This document shows positions 1 to 41,259 of a stretch of DNA of 64,000 nucleotides, piece by piece (position 1 is the stretch's first letter; each line of letters begins with the position of its first letter). A program made the translations under genes and the position numbers. Below the pieces are notes generated by a model. The model was given only the letters and a program-made list of their open reading frames with translations. It had not been told where the DNA came from and searched no databases. Source of the DNA: Luidia sarsii (taxonomy: Eukaryota > Echinodermata > Asteroidea > Paxillosida > Luidiidae); assembly GCA_949987565.1 (NCBI GenBank), contig OX465102.1:11548763-11612762 (forward strand). Reading direction: 5' to 3'.

Positions 1-190
1 AAAGGGCAGTAAGAATTGCAAAGAAATCCCATAGAATTGCACATAGCATAAAATCATAATTATTATGGAACTGCACACAGTCCCATAGAATTGCTCTTAG
101 TCCTATATAATTGCTCATAGTCCCATATACATGCACAGTCCCATAGAATTGCACATAGTCTCATATCAAGCACTCAGTCCCATAGAATAC
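1..190. repeat. Degenerate CCCATAGAATTGCAC repeats
   Basis: About eight imperfect copies of a CATAGAATTGCACAGTC-like unit with variable spacing. They look like diverged relatives of the regular 31-bp array at 598-1405. Confidence 0.7.
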
Positions 191-289
191 CGTTGCATTG
201 TAATAGAACATTGCGTTGCAATTTCTTGAGGGCGCACTTGTGAATCGCCCGTATTGCACGACCGGCGGGCGATTTTTTCCGTACCACTA

Positions 290-592
290 ACGCGTCAGGT
301 TGGCCCCTTAATTGTAATTGTGCGACTTGAATTTCCGCGGCTCGTTGGCAAGGGGCAAGTAGACGAGTGGGCGATTTGGCAAGGGGCAAGTAGGCTAGGG
401 GCAAGTATACTATATAATTATAGTGGGCGAGTTGGCAAGGGGCAAGTAGGCTAGGGGCAAGTAGACTATAGTGGGCGAGATGGCAAGGGGCAATTAAGTA
501 GACTAGTGGGCGACTTTGACAACGAGCCGTGGAAATCGCGTCGGTATTCATTCAAGTCGCACAATTGCAATTAAGGGGCCAACCTGACCGGC
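290..592. repeat. Inverted repeat bracketing a GGGCAAGTAG tandem repeat
   Basis: Imperfect arms of about 55 bp (roughly 294-348 and 519-591; shared words GGTTGGCCCCTTAATTG and its complement CAATTAAGGGGCCAACC) flank several copies of GGCAAGGGGCAAGTAG. This structure fits a foldback or MITE-like element. Confidence 0.65.
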
Positions 593-597
593 CGGGC

Positions 598-1405
598 GCA
601 ATCCCATAGATTATTGCACAGTCCCATCATTGTCCCATAGATTATTGCACAGTCACATCATTTCCCATAGATTATTGCACAGTCACATCATGGTCCCATA
701 GATTATTGCACAGTCACATCATTGTCCCATAGATTATTGCACAGTCACATCATTTCCCATAGATTATTGCACAGTCACATCATGGTCCCATAGATTATTG
801 CACAGTCACATCATCGTCCCATAGATTATTGCACAGTCCCATCATGGTCCCATACATTATTGCACAGTCCCATCATGGTCCTATAGATTATTGCACAGTC
901 ACATCATGGTCCCATAGATTATTGCACAGTCCCATCATGGTCCCATAGATTATTGCACAGTCACATCATGGTCCCATAGATTATTGCACAGTCCCATCAT
1001 TGTCCCATAGATTATTGCACAGTCACATCATTGTCCCATAGATTATTGCACAGTCCCATCATGGTCCCATAGATTATTGCACAGTCACATCATTGTCCCA
1101 TAGATTATTGCACAGTCACATCATTGTCCCATAGATTATTGCACAGTCACATCATTGTCCCATAGATTATTGCATAGTCCCATCATTGTCCCATAGATTA
1201 TTGCACAGTCCCATCATGGTCCTATAGATTATTGCACAGTCCCACCATGGTCCCATAGATTATTGCACAGTCCCATCATGGTCCTATAGATTATTTCACA
1301 GTCCCACCATGGTCCCATAGATTATTGCACAGTCACATCATCGTCCCATAGATTATTGCACAGTCCCATCATGGTCCTATAGATTATTGCACAGTCCCAT
1401 ATAGT
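598..1405. repeat. 31-bp minisatellite
   Basis: About 26 head-to-tail copies of a unit reading TCCCATAGATTATTGCACAG plus TC(A/C)CATCAT and 1-3 variable bases; most units are 31 bp and some 29 bp. It lies left of the last visible SLC6 exon, presumably in an intron or 3' flank. Confidence 0.93.
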
Positions 1406-2542
1406 TGCACACAGTCTCACAGAATTCTGCATAGGCCAATACTACTAGAACAGTTTTGAATGATGCATTCATTTCGACTTCGTCCGATCAGTTAGGTCAT
1501 TTCCTGGAAGTGTCACAGGTAAGAGTGTACGGGATTTGATCAGTTTTACGACAAGCGCACATAATCATTATCGAGGCATGAACATAGCGGTAAAAGGCAG
1601 AAAGGGAGGGGGATAAAAGTGCGATTCGAGAGGAAGCCACAAATTAGCCGTTTCGTAACGTTCGTTAGTCAGTACAAACTTTCTCAAGACAGTTGGCATT
1701 TTATTTTGGGTGAGCAGCTAATTTGTTCCAGCGTCCCGAGCAAGTGTTTTAGGCAGCGCCCGGATTACTCGAGATTCGCTTTAAAGGCCTATACAACATT
1801 GGCCTAACGGAAATAAAGGAATAATAATTATTTGGGGAATTGAGAAGTCCCAGAATTGAACGAATTGAAAGCCAAACATTAATGGTTGATGAATTGAAAG
1901 AATAGTTGGGAAATTGGGATGTCCCAGTCTCCCAGAAGTGATTTTTGGAACCTGAATTGAACCCATTTTTATAGTGAATAAATTTCAGTATAAATCGTGT
2001 TAAGACCGAGTAAAAGTGGAGGATCGAACTATGAAGATTTGAAAGTTAAAGTGCGACAGATTGATTTCATATTATATTGAGTTGGGTTCCACTTTGAATT
2101 TGATGTAACTAACAGAACCGAGCGGTAAAATATATTGCGATATCGGGTAAGCCTAACACTGGTTGACTGTGTGTCACATTTTCTCCCTGTTCTTGGCGTG
2201 AGGTGAGTTTCTTTGTCCCCATGTCTGTCATGAACCTTTTCGAGGGTTGAGTGACACTCGGGATATGCTAGCCGAATGGATTCCTGCCCTGCGTATTGGG
2301 CCACTGGACGGTGCTCAGTGCTGAACTCGGGTCGATTTTAGGGGCTTCCAATTCCTACCCAATCATGTCCGTCTCTTGCGTGTGGAGAACCGCGAGGGCG
2401 CCACCATCAGGGAATCACGAACCAGGAGTCTCAGTGTCAGATCCCATTACTTTTTGCGGAGCCACGATGAGTCATTCTCACTCCTGAAAATCGTACACGG
2501 GTATCACGTAGAGTCGGCACCGCCGCAGACAGCACGCGCGAA
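1406..2542. other. No gene or clear repeat recognised
   Basis: AT-rich DNA with only short open frames on either strand. None resembles the missing SLC6 helices TM10-TM12. Confidence 0.5.
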
Positions 2543-2772
2543 GTGAAGTGTGGGCTTTTCCTCTCTTTCCCTCTCTCCCCCTCCCTCTCCATCTCCCCCT
2601 CCCTCAACTTATCTCTCTCACTCCAACTCTTACCTCAACCTCTCTCTGCCTCAACCCGACCTATCTCTCTCTCTCCCTCAATCTCTCTCTCTCTCCCTCA
2701 ACCTCTCTCTCTCTCCCTCAACCTCTCTCTCTTCCTCAACCACACTCTCTCTCTCCCTCATTTGACCCACTC
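2543..2772. repeat. CT-rich low-complexity tract
   Basis: Long runs of CTCTCTCCCTCAACC-like sequence. Open frames across it are composition artefacts rich in Ser, Leu and Pro. Confidence 0.85.
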
Positions 2773-3251
2773 TCTCATTTGTGCCAATTAATGCAATATT
2801 AAATCAAAGTTAATCAAAGTTAAACATTATTGGTTTTCTGGGGGTTTTTGTGCATTTTGGGCATCAGATTCAACCGAATTTACATGGACGAATTTCTTTC
2901 CCCTTGTCAGCAGTCTTTTATTTCATTTTAATTCTCCCGGATACCGTTTGTATGTATATAGGGGCCCCATAATACAAGGGACTTCTGCCCCAGCTTGCGA
3001 CCACTTGGTTACACTGGCCTTATAATATAGCCGCGTGCTTCCCCCCATTCCCCTTTCTCCATCCCTCCCCAATATGTCCTCAGTTGCCACTCCCATGACT
3101 TCACCCAGCCCCGGCCTATGCATGTCCACTCTGTTAGGGTGTCATGGATGACACGCGTGACCTTATCAATCATACCCTTAAGAGTAGAGGGCGCTGCATG
3201 GATCTGGACGCCACGCCCTCTGAATTTTGGAGTTTTGTATTTTGGTATTTT

Positions 3252-3470
3252 TTTTCAAAACCAGCCTTAGACTCCGGCTCAGGCTTCGTCTCTGTTATCC
3301 AAAAGCTGAAAACACAGGTTGGAGTCTGTTCTTTCCTTTTTTCTGAACGCAGTATAAGCACGAAGCCAAAAGTCCTCCCATTTCCATGTCTTGTAATTTA
3401 AAATGGATGAAAGAAAATGGAGACGAACCCGGAGCCTGAGCCTAAGCCGGGTTTCGAAAAAAGGGCCTTT
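3252..3470. mobile_element. Foldback element, GGCTTAGGCTTCGGCTC family
   Basis: The left arm (CCAGCCTTAGACTCCGGCTC, then GTCTCTGTTATCCAAAAG) and the inverted right arm (GAGCCTGAGCCTAAGCCGGG, then TTTCGAAAA) bracket about 150 bp. Full or partial relatives lie at 5832-6090, 35558-35650, 36023-36245, 57468-57690 and 58812-59036. It is non-autonomous, with no coding capacity. Confidence 0.75.
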
Positions 3471-3530
3471 GCAGTCAGTGAGCAGTTTGCAATAATGTTG
3501 GGCATTGCTTTGAGTCTTCATTACGCTTAC

Positions 3531-32539
<29,009 letters not shown>

Positions 32540-32649
32540 GGTCGGTCGGTATCGGTCCGGCCTGGAACTCCTCGATCGCAAGAAAACCTCACACCCGATC
32601 GCACGCGACTCCTTCGAGATCCACCGTCCCAGTGTGAAGAGCTGCACCT

Positions 32650-34125
32650 ATACCACAGGCATACGGATGAAAAAGGCACTGCGTGGCAACTATAACCGCA
32701 CTCACTGCACAGGGTCAGGGGGCTCTTTCTATTGGAAGATTGGAATTCGAACTTGGGCATCTGCACGTGCGCAATCGTTTCAACGCCAGCCACCCACATG
32801 CACTTGCTAGGTCGACTTTGGAATGAGCGCCAGTGTAGTAACAACATGGTACTATACGGTACTTGCGGTGAACGCGGGTGCATGTATACAGCAGGTAGCG
32901 GTAGGGGCCAATGCAGAACCTCGGTTTAATCGGTTACAAAGGTGAAAAAGGTGTCGCCCCCAAGACAAACCGGGTGTGTTTACAACCGATATTGTTGGTA
33001 CTTAGGATAGGGGTGGCTGAAAGGCATTATACTATAGTCCGTGCTATCACGAGGCTGGCCCTGAACCTACAAAATAAAAACGGGCACGAGTCAATAAGCC
33101 AGTGTATGGCCCTCCGCTATCCAGTCGATAGAATGGTAAATTTGCTCTTTATTTGGCAGTTGGCGAGGCGCAATGCGCAGGCAAGGAATCAATCCGGTGA
33201 GAATGCCGGTCTGAGAAAAAACAAACTATAGAAGCTACACAAGATGCCCTCTACGCGCCTGGGCGTCGACTTGAAATCAAACATCGTTTCATTGTTTCGC
33301 GTATTGTATTCCGTCTTGTTAATTTACCTCGTATCATCATAATTATTAACTTAATCTATCTCTTCAGGGAGTCTGTATCAGACAGGCCTTGGTTCTTACG
33401 GGCTCCCCGAATACCGATATCTTTGTTTTGGTAGACAAATGTTTGTGTTATATTGCATTGATTATTTGATATTCAAATAATGTCAATGTGAAGTCAATGT
33501 CAAGTCAAATACGTGAACATGTGTAGGCCTATACGCACGTCACTCAGTGCTCTAATTACAGAATCTGGAACCGACAGAACTTTTATGATCGTTGCGCAGA
33601 AACGCTGAACCTCCATTGCCACCTGCCGGGTAGGTAAGCTTGTCCAAGGCGGTATCTGCGGTACGGCTCCTGGCAAAGACCCAGGCCAAACCCAAGCAAA
33701 CCGCGGCACAACGCTTAAAGGTATACAGAAATCAAAATTAACTTGGGGTTAAATAAATCGGTATTGTTAAAAAAAACCGACGTGTCTATCCTTTTTGAGA
33801 CCAAAAATGATAAATTTAGCAAAATAAAAGCTATCTTTTGGTCCGAAAATTGTGCGCCCAACTTTTGATACGAACGTACTACGTCACGTACAGAATGTGT
33901 GGTCAGTCTTGAGGTCGTGAACTTTGCATATACACCGGCCCTGCGTTGTCCATATCAGCCGTAAACACCACACTGTCACATGCGCAGTAGTGGGCTTTAT
34001 CGTCTCAGCATTTCGATCGCCGCGCTTGCTTTTGGATGTTTTTGGTCTGTATGTGACGTCACGTGCTCACTGGGGGAATTTTGGGCGGCGGGGCGAACAT
34101 GGACTGTATTGATTATATTGTGAAC
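32650..34125. other. Divergent intergenic start, no element recognised
   Basis: Sequence upstream of the SLC6 start codon. It should contain the promoter and 5' UTR, but I see no convincing TATA box or other defined site. No gene-like frame is present. Confidence 0.4.
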
Positions 34126-34130
34126 ATTAC

Positions 34131-34460
34131 CTATACCCGAAACGTTGAGTTACCGGCTCATTTCAGAGCCACACTCCGTCTAAAAAGAGATGTGTATACA
34201 CGGTGTCACGGCAAACCTTCCACCATACAAATTTCCAGATTTTATAGAACCTTTCTGGCGTGAAGAGTGTCTTGTTGCTAAAAAAAGCGTCTGGGTCTGA
34301 ATTTCTTGACATGAACTAACTAAAGACGTCCCTGATGACGGCCAGAGCATACTGGTCGAAACGTCGAGTTACCCTCAGGTTCTTTTCAGAACCATACCTC
34401 TTCCTTTAAGAGACCTGATACATGGTGTTCACCGCAAACCTTCCTATATTGATTCACCCA
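34131..34460 (+). repeat. Two GCCCGAAACGTTGAGTTACCGGC-family repeats
   Basis: Two related units: CCCGAAACGTTGAGTTACCG and CTCATTTCAGAGCCACACTCC, then a second unit with CTGATGACGGCCAGAGCATA and CTGGTCGAAACGTCGAG (34332-34367). Both continue into GTGTCACGGCAAACCTTCC-like sequence. Relatives lie at 13300-13420, 61055-61450 and 63600-63850. Confidence 0.75.
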
Positions 34461-34888
34461 CCATGCAAAGCCTTAAGTCTCATTTAAAGACGTCCCGCCA
34501 ACAAAACGTGATAGGCTATACAAACCTCATGCGGCGTCTCAATCTGTTGGTCAACATTGTACGCAGCACGGCTTTGCCATACCAGGTCATGTCCCCCAGG
34601 CAACACAGGGTTCCAGACAACATTCGGGCAGAACTCCTTTTAAAACTGTCTGGAAAATAACGTATTTTGTGCTGCCGAAATGCTGTACCCTGTAATGTTT
34701 TGCAGTTGGTTGCGTCCGAGTTGCCAGCGAACAAATGCCCCGTTTGACTCTTTAGCATTATTTCCCTCAGCGTTTTGAAAAGAAAAAAATTAGAATAAAC
34801 GGAAAACATATAATTGCAAACAGTCTTAAATGAGCAAAACTGCAACCCTGATAAATGTATAGAGGGCCTGGCGATTCAACTCTATTAT

Positions 34889-35330
34889 AGGTCCCTATAT
34901 AGAACCTTTCTCAGAGGCAGAACAGTGGAGAACAGTCCTGGTATAGGCCCCTATAGGACCTTTCTCAGAGGCAGAGCAGTGGAGAACAGTCCTGGTATAT
35001 GCCCCTATATAGAACCTTTCTCAGAGGCAGAGCAGTGAAAAGTCCTGGTATATGCCCCTATAGGACCTTTCTCAGAGGCAGAACAGTGGAGAACAGTCCT
35101 GGTATAGGCCCCTATAGGACCTTTCTCAGAGGCAGAACAGTGGAGAACAGTCCTGGTATATGCCCCTATAGAACCTTTCTCAGAGGCAGAACAGTGGAGA
35201 ACAGTCCTGGTATAGGCCCCTATAGGACCTTTTTCTCAGAGGCAGAAACATGGAGAACAGTCCTGGTATATTGCCCCTATAGGACCTTTCTCAGAGGCAG
35301 AACAGTGGAGAACAGTCCTGGTATAGACCA
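34889..35330. repeat. Tandem repeat, about 55-bp unit, eight copies
   Basis: Units reading CCCCTATAGGACCTTTCTCA, then GAGGCAGAACAGTGGAGAAC and AGTCCTGGTATAGG, with small indels. On the opposite strand each unit reads CTGAGAAAGGTCCTATAGG, related to the dispersed GAGAAAGGTCCTGCTAGGAT module. Confidence 0.92.
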
Positions 35331-35339
35331 AGGATCAAA

Positions 35340-37550
35340 ATCTTATAATCTTAAATCTAAGTAGAGTATCTTAAACCTGCATAAATCTGGCAGGTTTTTG
35401 GCCATCCTTGATTCGTGATCTTTATCCTTGGTTCTTTTATCCTCTATATACCTGCGTTAGGCCAAACACAAAAATTCTCAAAAACACAAACAATCCTCAG
35501 CTGTAGATCGTAGCGGATCGCTGGTGGGCCCAACGGCTTATCCGCTCCGGTCTCTATGACCTTTTTCCAAAACCCGGGTTAGGCTTCGGCTCCGGCTTCG
35601 TCTCTGTAATCCAAAAGCTGAAATCACAGTTCTTTGTTGAAGTTGAAGCTTTGGATTTTAGTCTTTCAAAACGCAGTATAGGCTATTTATAGTATAAAAA
35701 ATTCTAAAATTCAGGCTGTGAAAAAAAATGCTGAGGAATATGGTTAAACAACTGGTCACAATGCCCACTGCAAACATTACCGGGTCATAAAAGCCCAAAT
35801 GGTGGATTGCGTCGGTCAAAATTAACTACAAACTCTAACCAATTTATCTTTCGAGCGAAGCACTGAGCACAGTGTTTAATTGCTCGTCGAGTGGGGCAAA
35901 CACTCCTCAAAGTCTGATCATTTTCTGATAAAGCCAGACCAATCGTTGGGCAAGCGATCTCATCCCGACACTTTTATTGCCCCTTGTTTATATACCATGG
36001 AGCTGTTTGTGTATATATATAGGCCGTTTCCGAAATGAAGGCTTAGGCTCGGGCTTAGGCTTCGATCACATTTCTCTGACAAGTTTTAATGACAGGCATC
36101 TATAGAAGCAGGCGTTTGCATGGCCTCAGTTTCTTGGTGAATATACTTTGTACTTAACAAAGCCATGCAAACCTCTTTATTCGGTGACAAACCACAACCT
36201 GTATTTTCAGGTTTGGAACGAAGCCTGAGCCCGAGCTTGGTAATCGTAGTCCACGCATTCCTATTTCCTAAGGGACTAACTAACTAACTAAATCTCTGAG
36301 TGCCAGGAGGCATCTAAGGCTAGGACATCAGCCTTCCACTGGGGTGGGTCTGAGGCTGCATGGCGCACCGTACTCCAGGAGCTCCAGCCCGCACCGTTTC
36401 TTTCAACCTCCACCCTACGTCGCCATGTTGTTTTGGGGCCGACCTCTTTTCCTTCTTCCTTCCGGCGTCCACCCTAAGGCCAGATCCTAGTAAGGGGCCC
36501 TGGAGTATAAACTACAATATGGACGTCTGCTGTGTTTGGCTCCAGACGAGAGATTGTCAACGTCTGGTGTGATTCAGCGGATGACCGTCTGCTTGCGTTG
36601 GATGTGCCAAGTTCCCGCTACGTGTTTGTGACAGTGAAATAACACCCAAGGGGACGTGCCTTTCCCGCCATAATTTCTCTCTAAACACTAGAAACGTCCG
36701 ATCCGCCCGCTCTTACGTGCGATCGAGCACGTTGAGATACGAACAGCCACTGTGACATAATTTTCTAAACAACAAAACCCGTTGAGCAAGGGGGAAAAAG
36801 TGGAGATAAAGTCGTTTAATTGTCCAAAACGTATAGTCTATAGTTTTATCAGAAACTATTTAGAGCGGTTGATTGACTGACATTAGCCATTGCTATTTGT
36901 ACGAACGTTAACCATGAGGTCAATGTTATTTTCCAACATTTCACGCATTATAGGATCTCAAATAATTAGAGGGCATGCGGTTTTGACCGCAGCAAGAACT
37001 TTCTCTATAACGATCTCTTGGATGGATCTTATGATATCTTCAATCGCTAATTGATAATCTTAATAATAATATCAAATGATAGACTTAGTATTTCGTTCAA
37101 CCGAGGAACACCATGGGACACTACCAATTACAAGAGGGTATAAAGTAACATTAAAAATATTGAAGGAATACGTATAGGGGGCCTATAGGGTGATATTTGG
37201 TGGAATTAAATTATTGATAAAAGAAGAGAAATTTATAAGTGAAATTGATAGAATAGGTGATTAACATCAAACATTTCAGCAAACATTTGAGAAATATTCA
37301 CGTTTGGTATAATAACTGCTTGGTTTGATTTCTGAAAATCTGAAAATCAAAGTATATAATTATAGGCCTACGTATGCAGGCCTATTGGCCTATAATTATA
37401 GGTAGGGGGCCTATAATTATAGGCCAATAATGTCGAAATCATTCATTTAATTTTGTTTCGAACAAATCAATGAAAAACTGCCCCTGGCCAGTTTTTCATT
37501 GATTTGTTTGACTTGAATTTAAAAAAAAAAGCTTCATCCACTGTGTGATC
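35340..37550. other. Intergenic DNA with foldback-element pieces
   Basis: GGCTTCGGCTCCGGCTTCG-family pieces lie at 35558-35650 and 36023-36245. The remainder is AT-rich without recognised genes; GGCCTATAATTATAGG palindromes cluster at 37360-37430. Confidence 0.6.
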
Positions 37551-37559
37551 CCCGAGCTG

Positions 37560-37790
37560 CTGTAGCCAAAGACTAAAATTTAATTTAGAGGGACCGAAGC
37601 TGGTACGCAATCCCAGTGGTCTCGGGTTCGAATCCCGGTCCTGTCAATTCTTTCAAATTCACTTTGTCACTTTGCCTTTGAGAAAGGTCCTGCTAGGATC
37701 GAAACGAGAGGCCCTCAAACTTTTGAGATTCATATGTAGGCCCCTATTGCAGGTCATTTTAGTCAGAGAGCAGTTTGCAACGATTTTTGT
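37560..37790 (+). repeat. SINE-like: tRNA-type B box plus GGTCCTGCTAGGATCGAAAC module
   Basis: AGTGGTCTCGGGTTCGAATC, then CCGGTCCTGTC, has a tRNA-like T-arm and B box (GGTTCGAATCC), but no matching 5' acceptor strand is seen. It is followed by TTGAGAAAGGTCCTGCTAGG, ATCGAAACG and CAGAGAGCAGTTTGCAACG, which recur at 59370-59490 and elsewhere. A tRNA-derived SINE is likely. Confidence 0.55.
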
Positions 37791-38748
37791 ATTGACTCCA
37801 TTTCTAATTTATATAGGGCCTATCTTTGAAAAAAAAATCAAAGTTGGGGACGCAGGGAATAAGATGTTCATACGGCTCCCCATAGTAACGCAAAAGCGCC
37901 GCCAGGGGGACTGAACTCTGAATAACACGCGTGGGAACGATGCGATTTTGCTGACGGCTTTTTTTCCAGAGCTAAGCTCCTGCGGTGAGTAAACGAGGTG
38001 TTCATGGGTTGCAAAGTTTTCCCGCCAAAGGGTGACGTGTTTTCCCACCAAGATGAATCGTCTTAACCCTCCGAGTATAGGGACCTATTTTGATTAGTCT
38101 TAGCAGCAGGGACCCTGTATGTCGACTTTTACAGATGATATTCTTACCATGTGGACCTATCGCCATTTTGTAAGTCGTCATGGTGAGACAGATTAGCTTC
38201 CCGAGTCGATTTGGGGAAAATATAGATGTCAACATACATAGTTAGATAATGTTGCCAAGTTGACAAAAATAATGTATAAACTATAATCGACATTAGGTAG
38301 GCCTATTATGTCAACCCGATGAAATCGATTTCCTTGTCATGATGACAAAAACGCTACCGATCTCAAAACAAACGAGCAAAATGGCCGGACCTTTCATTCT
38401 TGAGCGCAAAATGTCTGTCATTGGTCTTCTCCGACCGTGAATTATTGTGCTTTTCGTAAAAGCAGTTTCTTTTTAAAGGTAGAATTTCGCCTGAGTGGAT
38501 GTTCACAAAGCCTTACGATGCATCGTAACTCAGCTTACGATGGATAACACATCGTAAGTTGAGATCGGCAGTATGGTTTCATGGTTTCTGTGCATCGCTC
38601 ATCGTCTTGCGATTGGTCGTTAGTTGCGATGTTGTATGGTGACATCGGCTGGCCGCGGGTCCAAGAGAAGACTAATTATGGCCCTATACGAATCCATGGA
38701 TCCGGATCGGGCTCAGGCTTCGTCTCCGTCTGACAAAACCACTCCACC

Positions 38749-39150
38749 AAATAAACGCGATTTTTTTGGATCGCGATATGAATCGCGATTCAAAGTCCAC
38801 TTTTTGCGCGTGTGGGCACTATAAACGCGATTATTAGTGGGATTTCAATCGCGATTCGGACTCCTCTATTAGTGCGAATTTTTTTTCATAATCGCGTTTA
38901 TTTGCGACGCGATGTGTGTGGGATCGGAACGCTCCACTGAACTTGCACCTGGTTTTTTAATCCCACAATGCACCGCTCACACTCTGATTGACAGGAAGTG
39001 CTGCGCTTTATGTCTCCCTGCATGGGTAACCCTCAAGGACACGCCCATTTTGCGACGCGATTGTTTGGCCTGTGTGGACACGACCTCCAAAAACGGGTTT
39101 TGAATCGCTATTCAAATCGCGATTATTTTCGTAGTGGGATTGCCCCTATT
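38749..39150. mobile_element. ATCGCGAT-family element
   Basis: Contains AATAAACGCGATTTTTTTGG, CACTATAAACGCGATTATTAG, CAATGCACCGCTCACACTCT and TTTTCGTAGTGGGATTGCCC. It is colinear with 26067-26391 from about 38806. Confidence 0.82.
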
Positions 39151-39159
39151 GCAGTAGCC

Positions 39160-39230
39160 CTTTGCAGTAACCCCCCCCCCCAAAAAAAAAAAAAAAAAAT
39201 CCCCAAAAAACAACTAAATAGCTGCAGTAA
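39160..39230. repeat. C-run and A-run
   Basis: A run of C is followed by a run of about 19 A residues, directly after the ATCGCGAT-family element. Confidence 0.85.
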
Positions 39231-39269
39231 AATATACCGCAAAGCTATGCAAATGACGATTGAAGGACA

Positions 39270-39560
39270 AGTAACATGTTACAGTGCAGCTTGCAATGGC
39301 ATTAAAGATTGTCAATCCTTTGCAAGAGCATTCATGCCACGTATGACCATGGTATCCTCCATGGTATGACATAGTGCAGTGCAGCTTGCAATGGCAAACA
39401 ATTATTGTCAATGCTTTGGAAGGAAGGGTATTCGTGGTGCATAGTGCCACCTATGACATTGTGCATTGCAGTGCAGCTTGCAATAGAAAAATAATCATTG
39501 TCAATCCTTTGGAAGGAAGGTGGTGCATAGTGTCACGTATGACATTGTGAGGAAACATAG
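39270..39560. repeat. Tandem repeat of about 90 bp, three diverged units
   Basis: Repeated CAGTGCAGCTTGCAATGG, ATTGTCAATCCTTTGGAAGG and GTGCATAGTGCCACCTATGA words in the same order. Confidence 0.75.
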
Positions 39561-39564
39561 AACC

Positions 39565-41255
39565 AGACAGCCTCACTGCCATGGTATTAGAGTTGGTCTT
39601 AGTCTACACGGTGCATTGCTGCAGCCAGAGGAACAGAACAAAGAATAGTACATGTATTGACTGCAAAAAATGATGCAACGCATGGCTGGACAGGACACAG
39701 ACACTGCCACAAATCCATAGCACAACACACCCTTGGGTTTACAACGCTCACAATCATTTTTTTTATCACTTAAATCCTTGTTATAGAACTGTTTTGCAGT
39801 GTTGCCAACAATCAATCAAACTGTTTTTCACACTCGTCCTGGGGGTGTAGTTGCAAGTTTTCAGTTTTTATGATAATGAGAATTGGCGTAAAAATACACG
39901 TGTCCTCGATCTTATAATAAATATTTGTGAAAATGCTTTGCCCTTGATTGTTTTTTTTTTAAATTTCAATTAGCAATGGGTGAAAAGAAACCCGCGTGTC
40001 CTCGGCCTTGTAATTATAAAGTTAGATTTTGTTGGTGCTTGACTTATCATTATTTGTTCTTAGTGACAATGTCTTCCCCGTGGTAATCTACCCACCGGTT
40101 ATAAACAGACATCGTTAATCAACAGGTAATCGTCTCTCTCTCCTAAACGTTATCGAAAATAGCAGCGTTATAAAAACACCAAAAATTATTTCTGCGCACT
40201 GGGGGTAGGCCTTATTCTTATTAGAAATAAGTATCAATTTGAGTACATGCACTTCGAATCTATTCGAAAAATAAATATTAATTCATATTCAGGGGAGGGC
40301 CTGCTGTTTCGATTCCGGCAGGACCTTTCTCAAAAGCAGAATTCTGCCTAAATTTGCATGTTTGCTTTTGGGTCATTTCAGTCAGTGATAGCAGTTTGTA
40401 ACATGTTTGCATAATTACTACTGTATAGAAAAAGAACTACAATATCTTTATCACTCTAGATATTATCTAAATCATTGAAAGATTTATGGTAGATTTTTCT
40501 CCTTGCTTATAGTACGTACATGATAGCGAGATTGTACTGTGCAATGGGAGCTAGTTTGCCCTACTCGATGTCATACGGTATAATCTGTATTAACTATAAA
40601 ATTGCTCAGTGCTTTGCGCGGGTGGTTGGCTGGTAAAATACATTCTGCTCGGGAAGGATTCAAACCCGCGACTGTTGCTTTCTAGTGCAGACGTATTACC
40701 CGCTCGAAATGAATATTTTTCCAAGCAGGCATTATTGAGCAAAGCTCTGAGTATAGAATGCCAACCATGCTTTGAATGGGCTCGGGTTTACAACATTATA
40801 CAGAAAACAAGATGTCGACCATGTGGAATGATTTTAAGTGTTTTGAATTCTTAGGGCTATGTTTTAGGGAAGAACGAAATCGCAAAATATCTTACCTATT
40901 CCACGCAGCGCCTGCCGTGCAGTGTGCAACCGTTCGACGAGCTTACGACGACCCAGACTTCCCTAGCCTTATCCAATTAGCGAATCAGGAGCAGTCTTGT
41001 ATCAGATTATCATTAGCCAATCAGAGGGGAGCTATTATTGGCACAATAACTGACTCTATTCAACCATGGAGGGTTTACCGAGCATGCAGATCACGATCAG
41101 ACGAAGGTACAGCTCGGTCCTTGTATTTTTTTCACAATGAATGGACACGGCTGACTTCGCGACTTGTGCCCGACCCTGCTTTCTCGGTGACTTGATGTTG
41201 AGGCTCCCTGTGGCCTGGACGTGGGGTGTCGAAAGAGGGCGCTTGTCATCATGTC
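39565..41255. other. Intergenic DNA with a possible tRNA-like remnant
   Basis: On the minus strand at about 40655-40715, CGCGGGTTTGAATCCTTCCC resembles a T-arm and B box, but a full cloverleaf is not convincing. A reverse-oriented GGTCCT module lies at about 40312-40345. Confidence 0.45.
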
Positions 41256-41259
41256 ATGG

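Noticed and set aside
598..1405. CRISPR-like regular repeats
   Set aside because: The repeats are head-to-tail without unique spacers, in an animal genome with spliced genes.
1..3530. Further SLC6 exons (TM10-TM12)
   Set aside because: No minus-strand segment with family-like transmembrane sequence and splice sites was found.
32540..32647. Upstream extension of the SLC6 N-terminus
   Set aside because: The frame is open but has no ATG upstream of 32539; the ATG there has a good context and is followed by typical SLC6 sequence.
37600..37650. Functional tRNA gene
   Set aside because: Only the T-arm and B box are recognisable; no 5' acceptor or D-arm partner is found.
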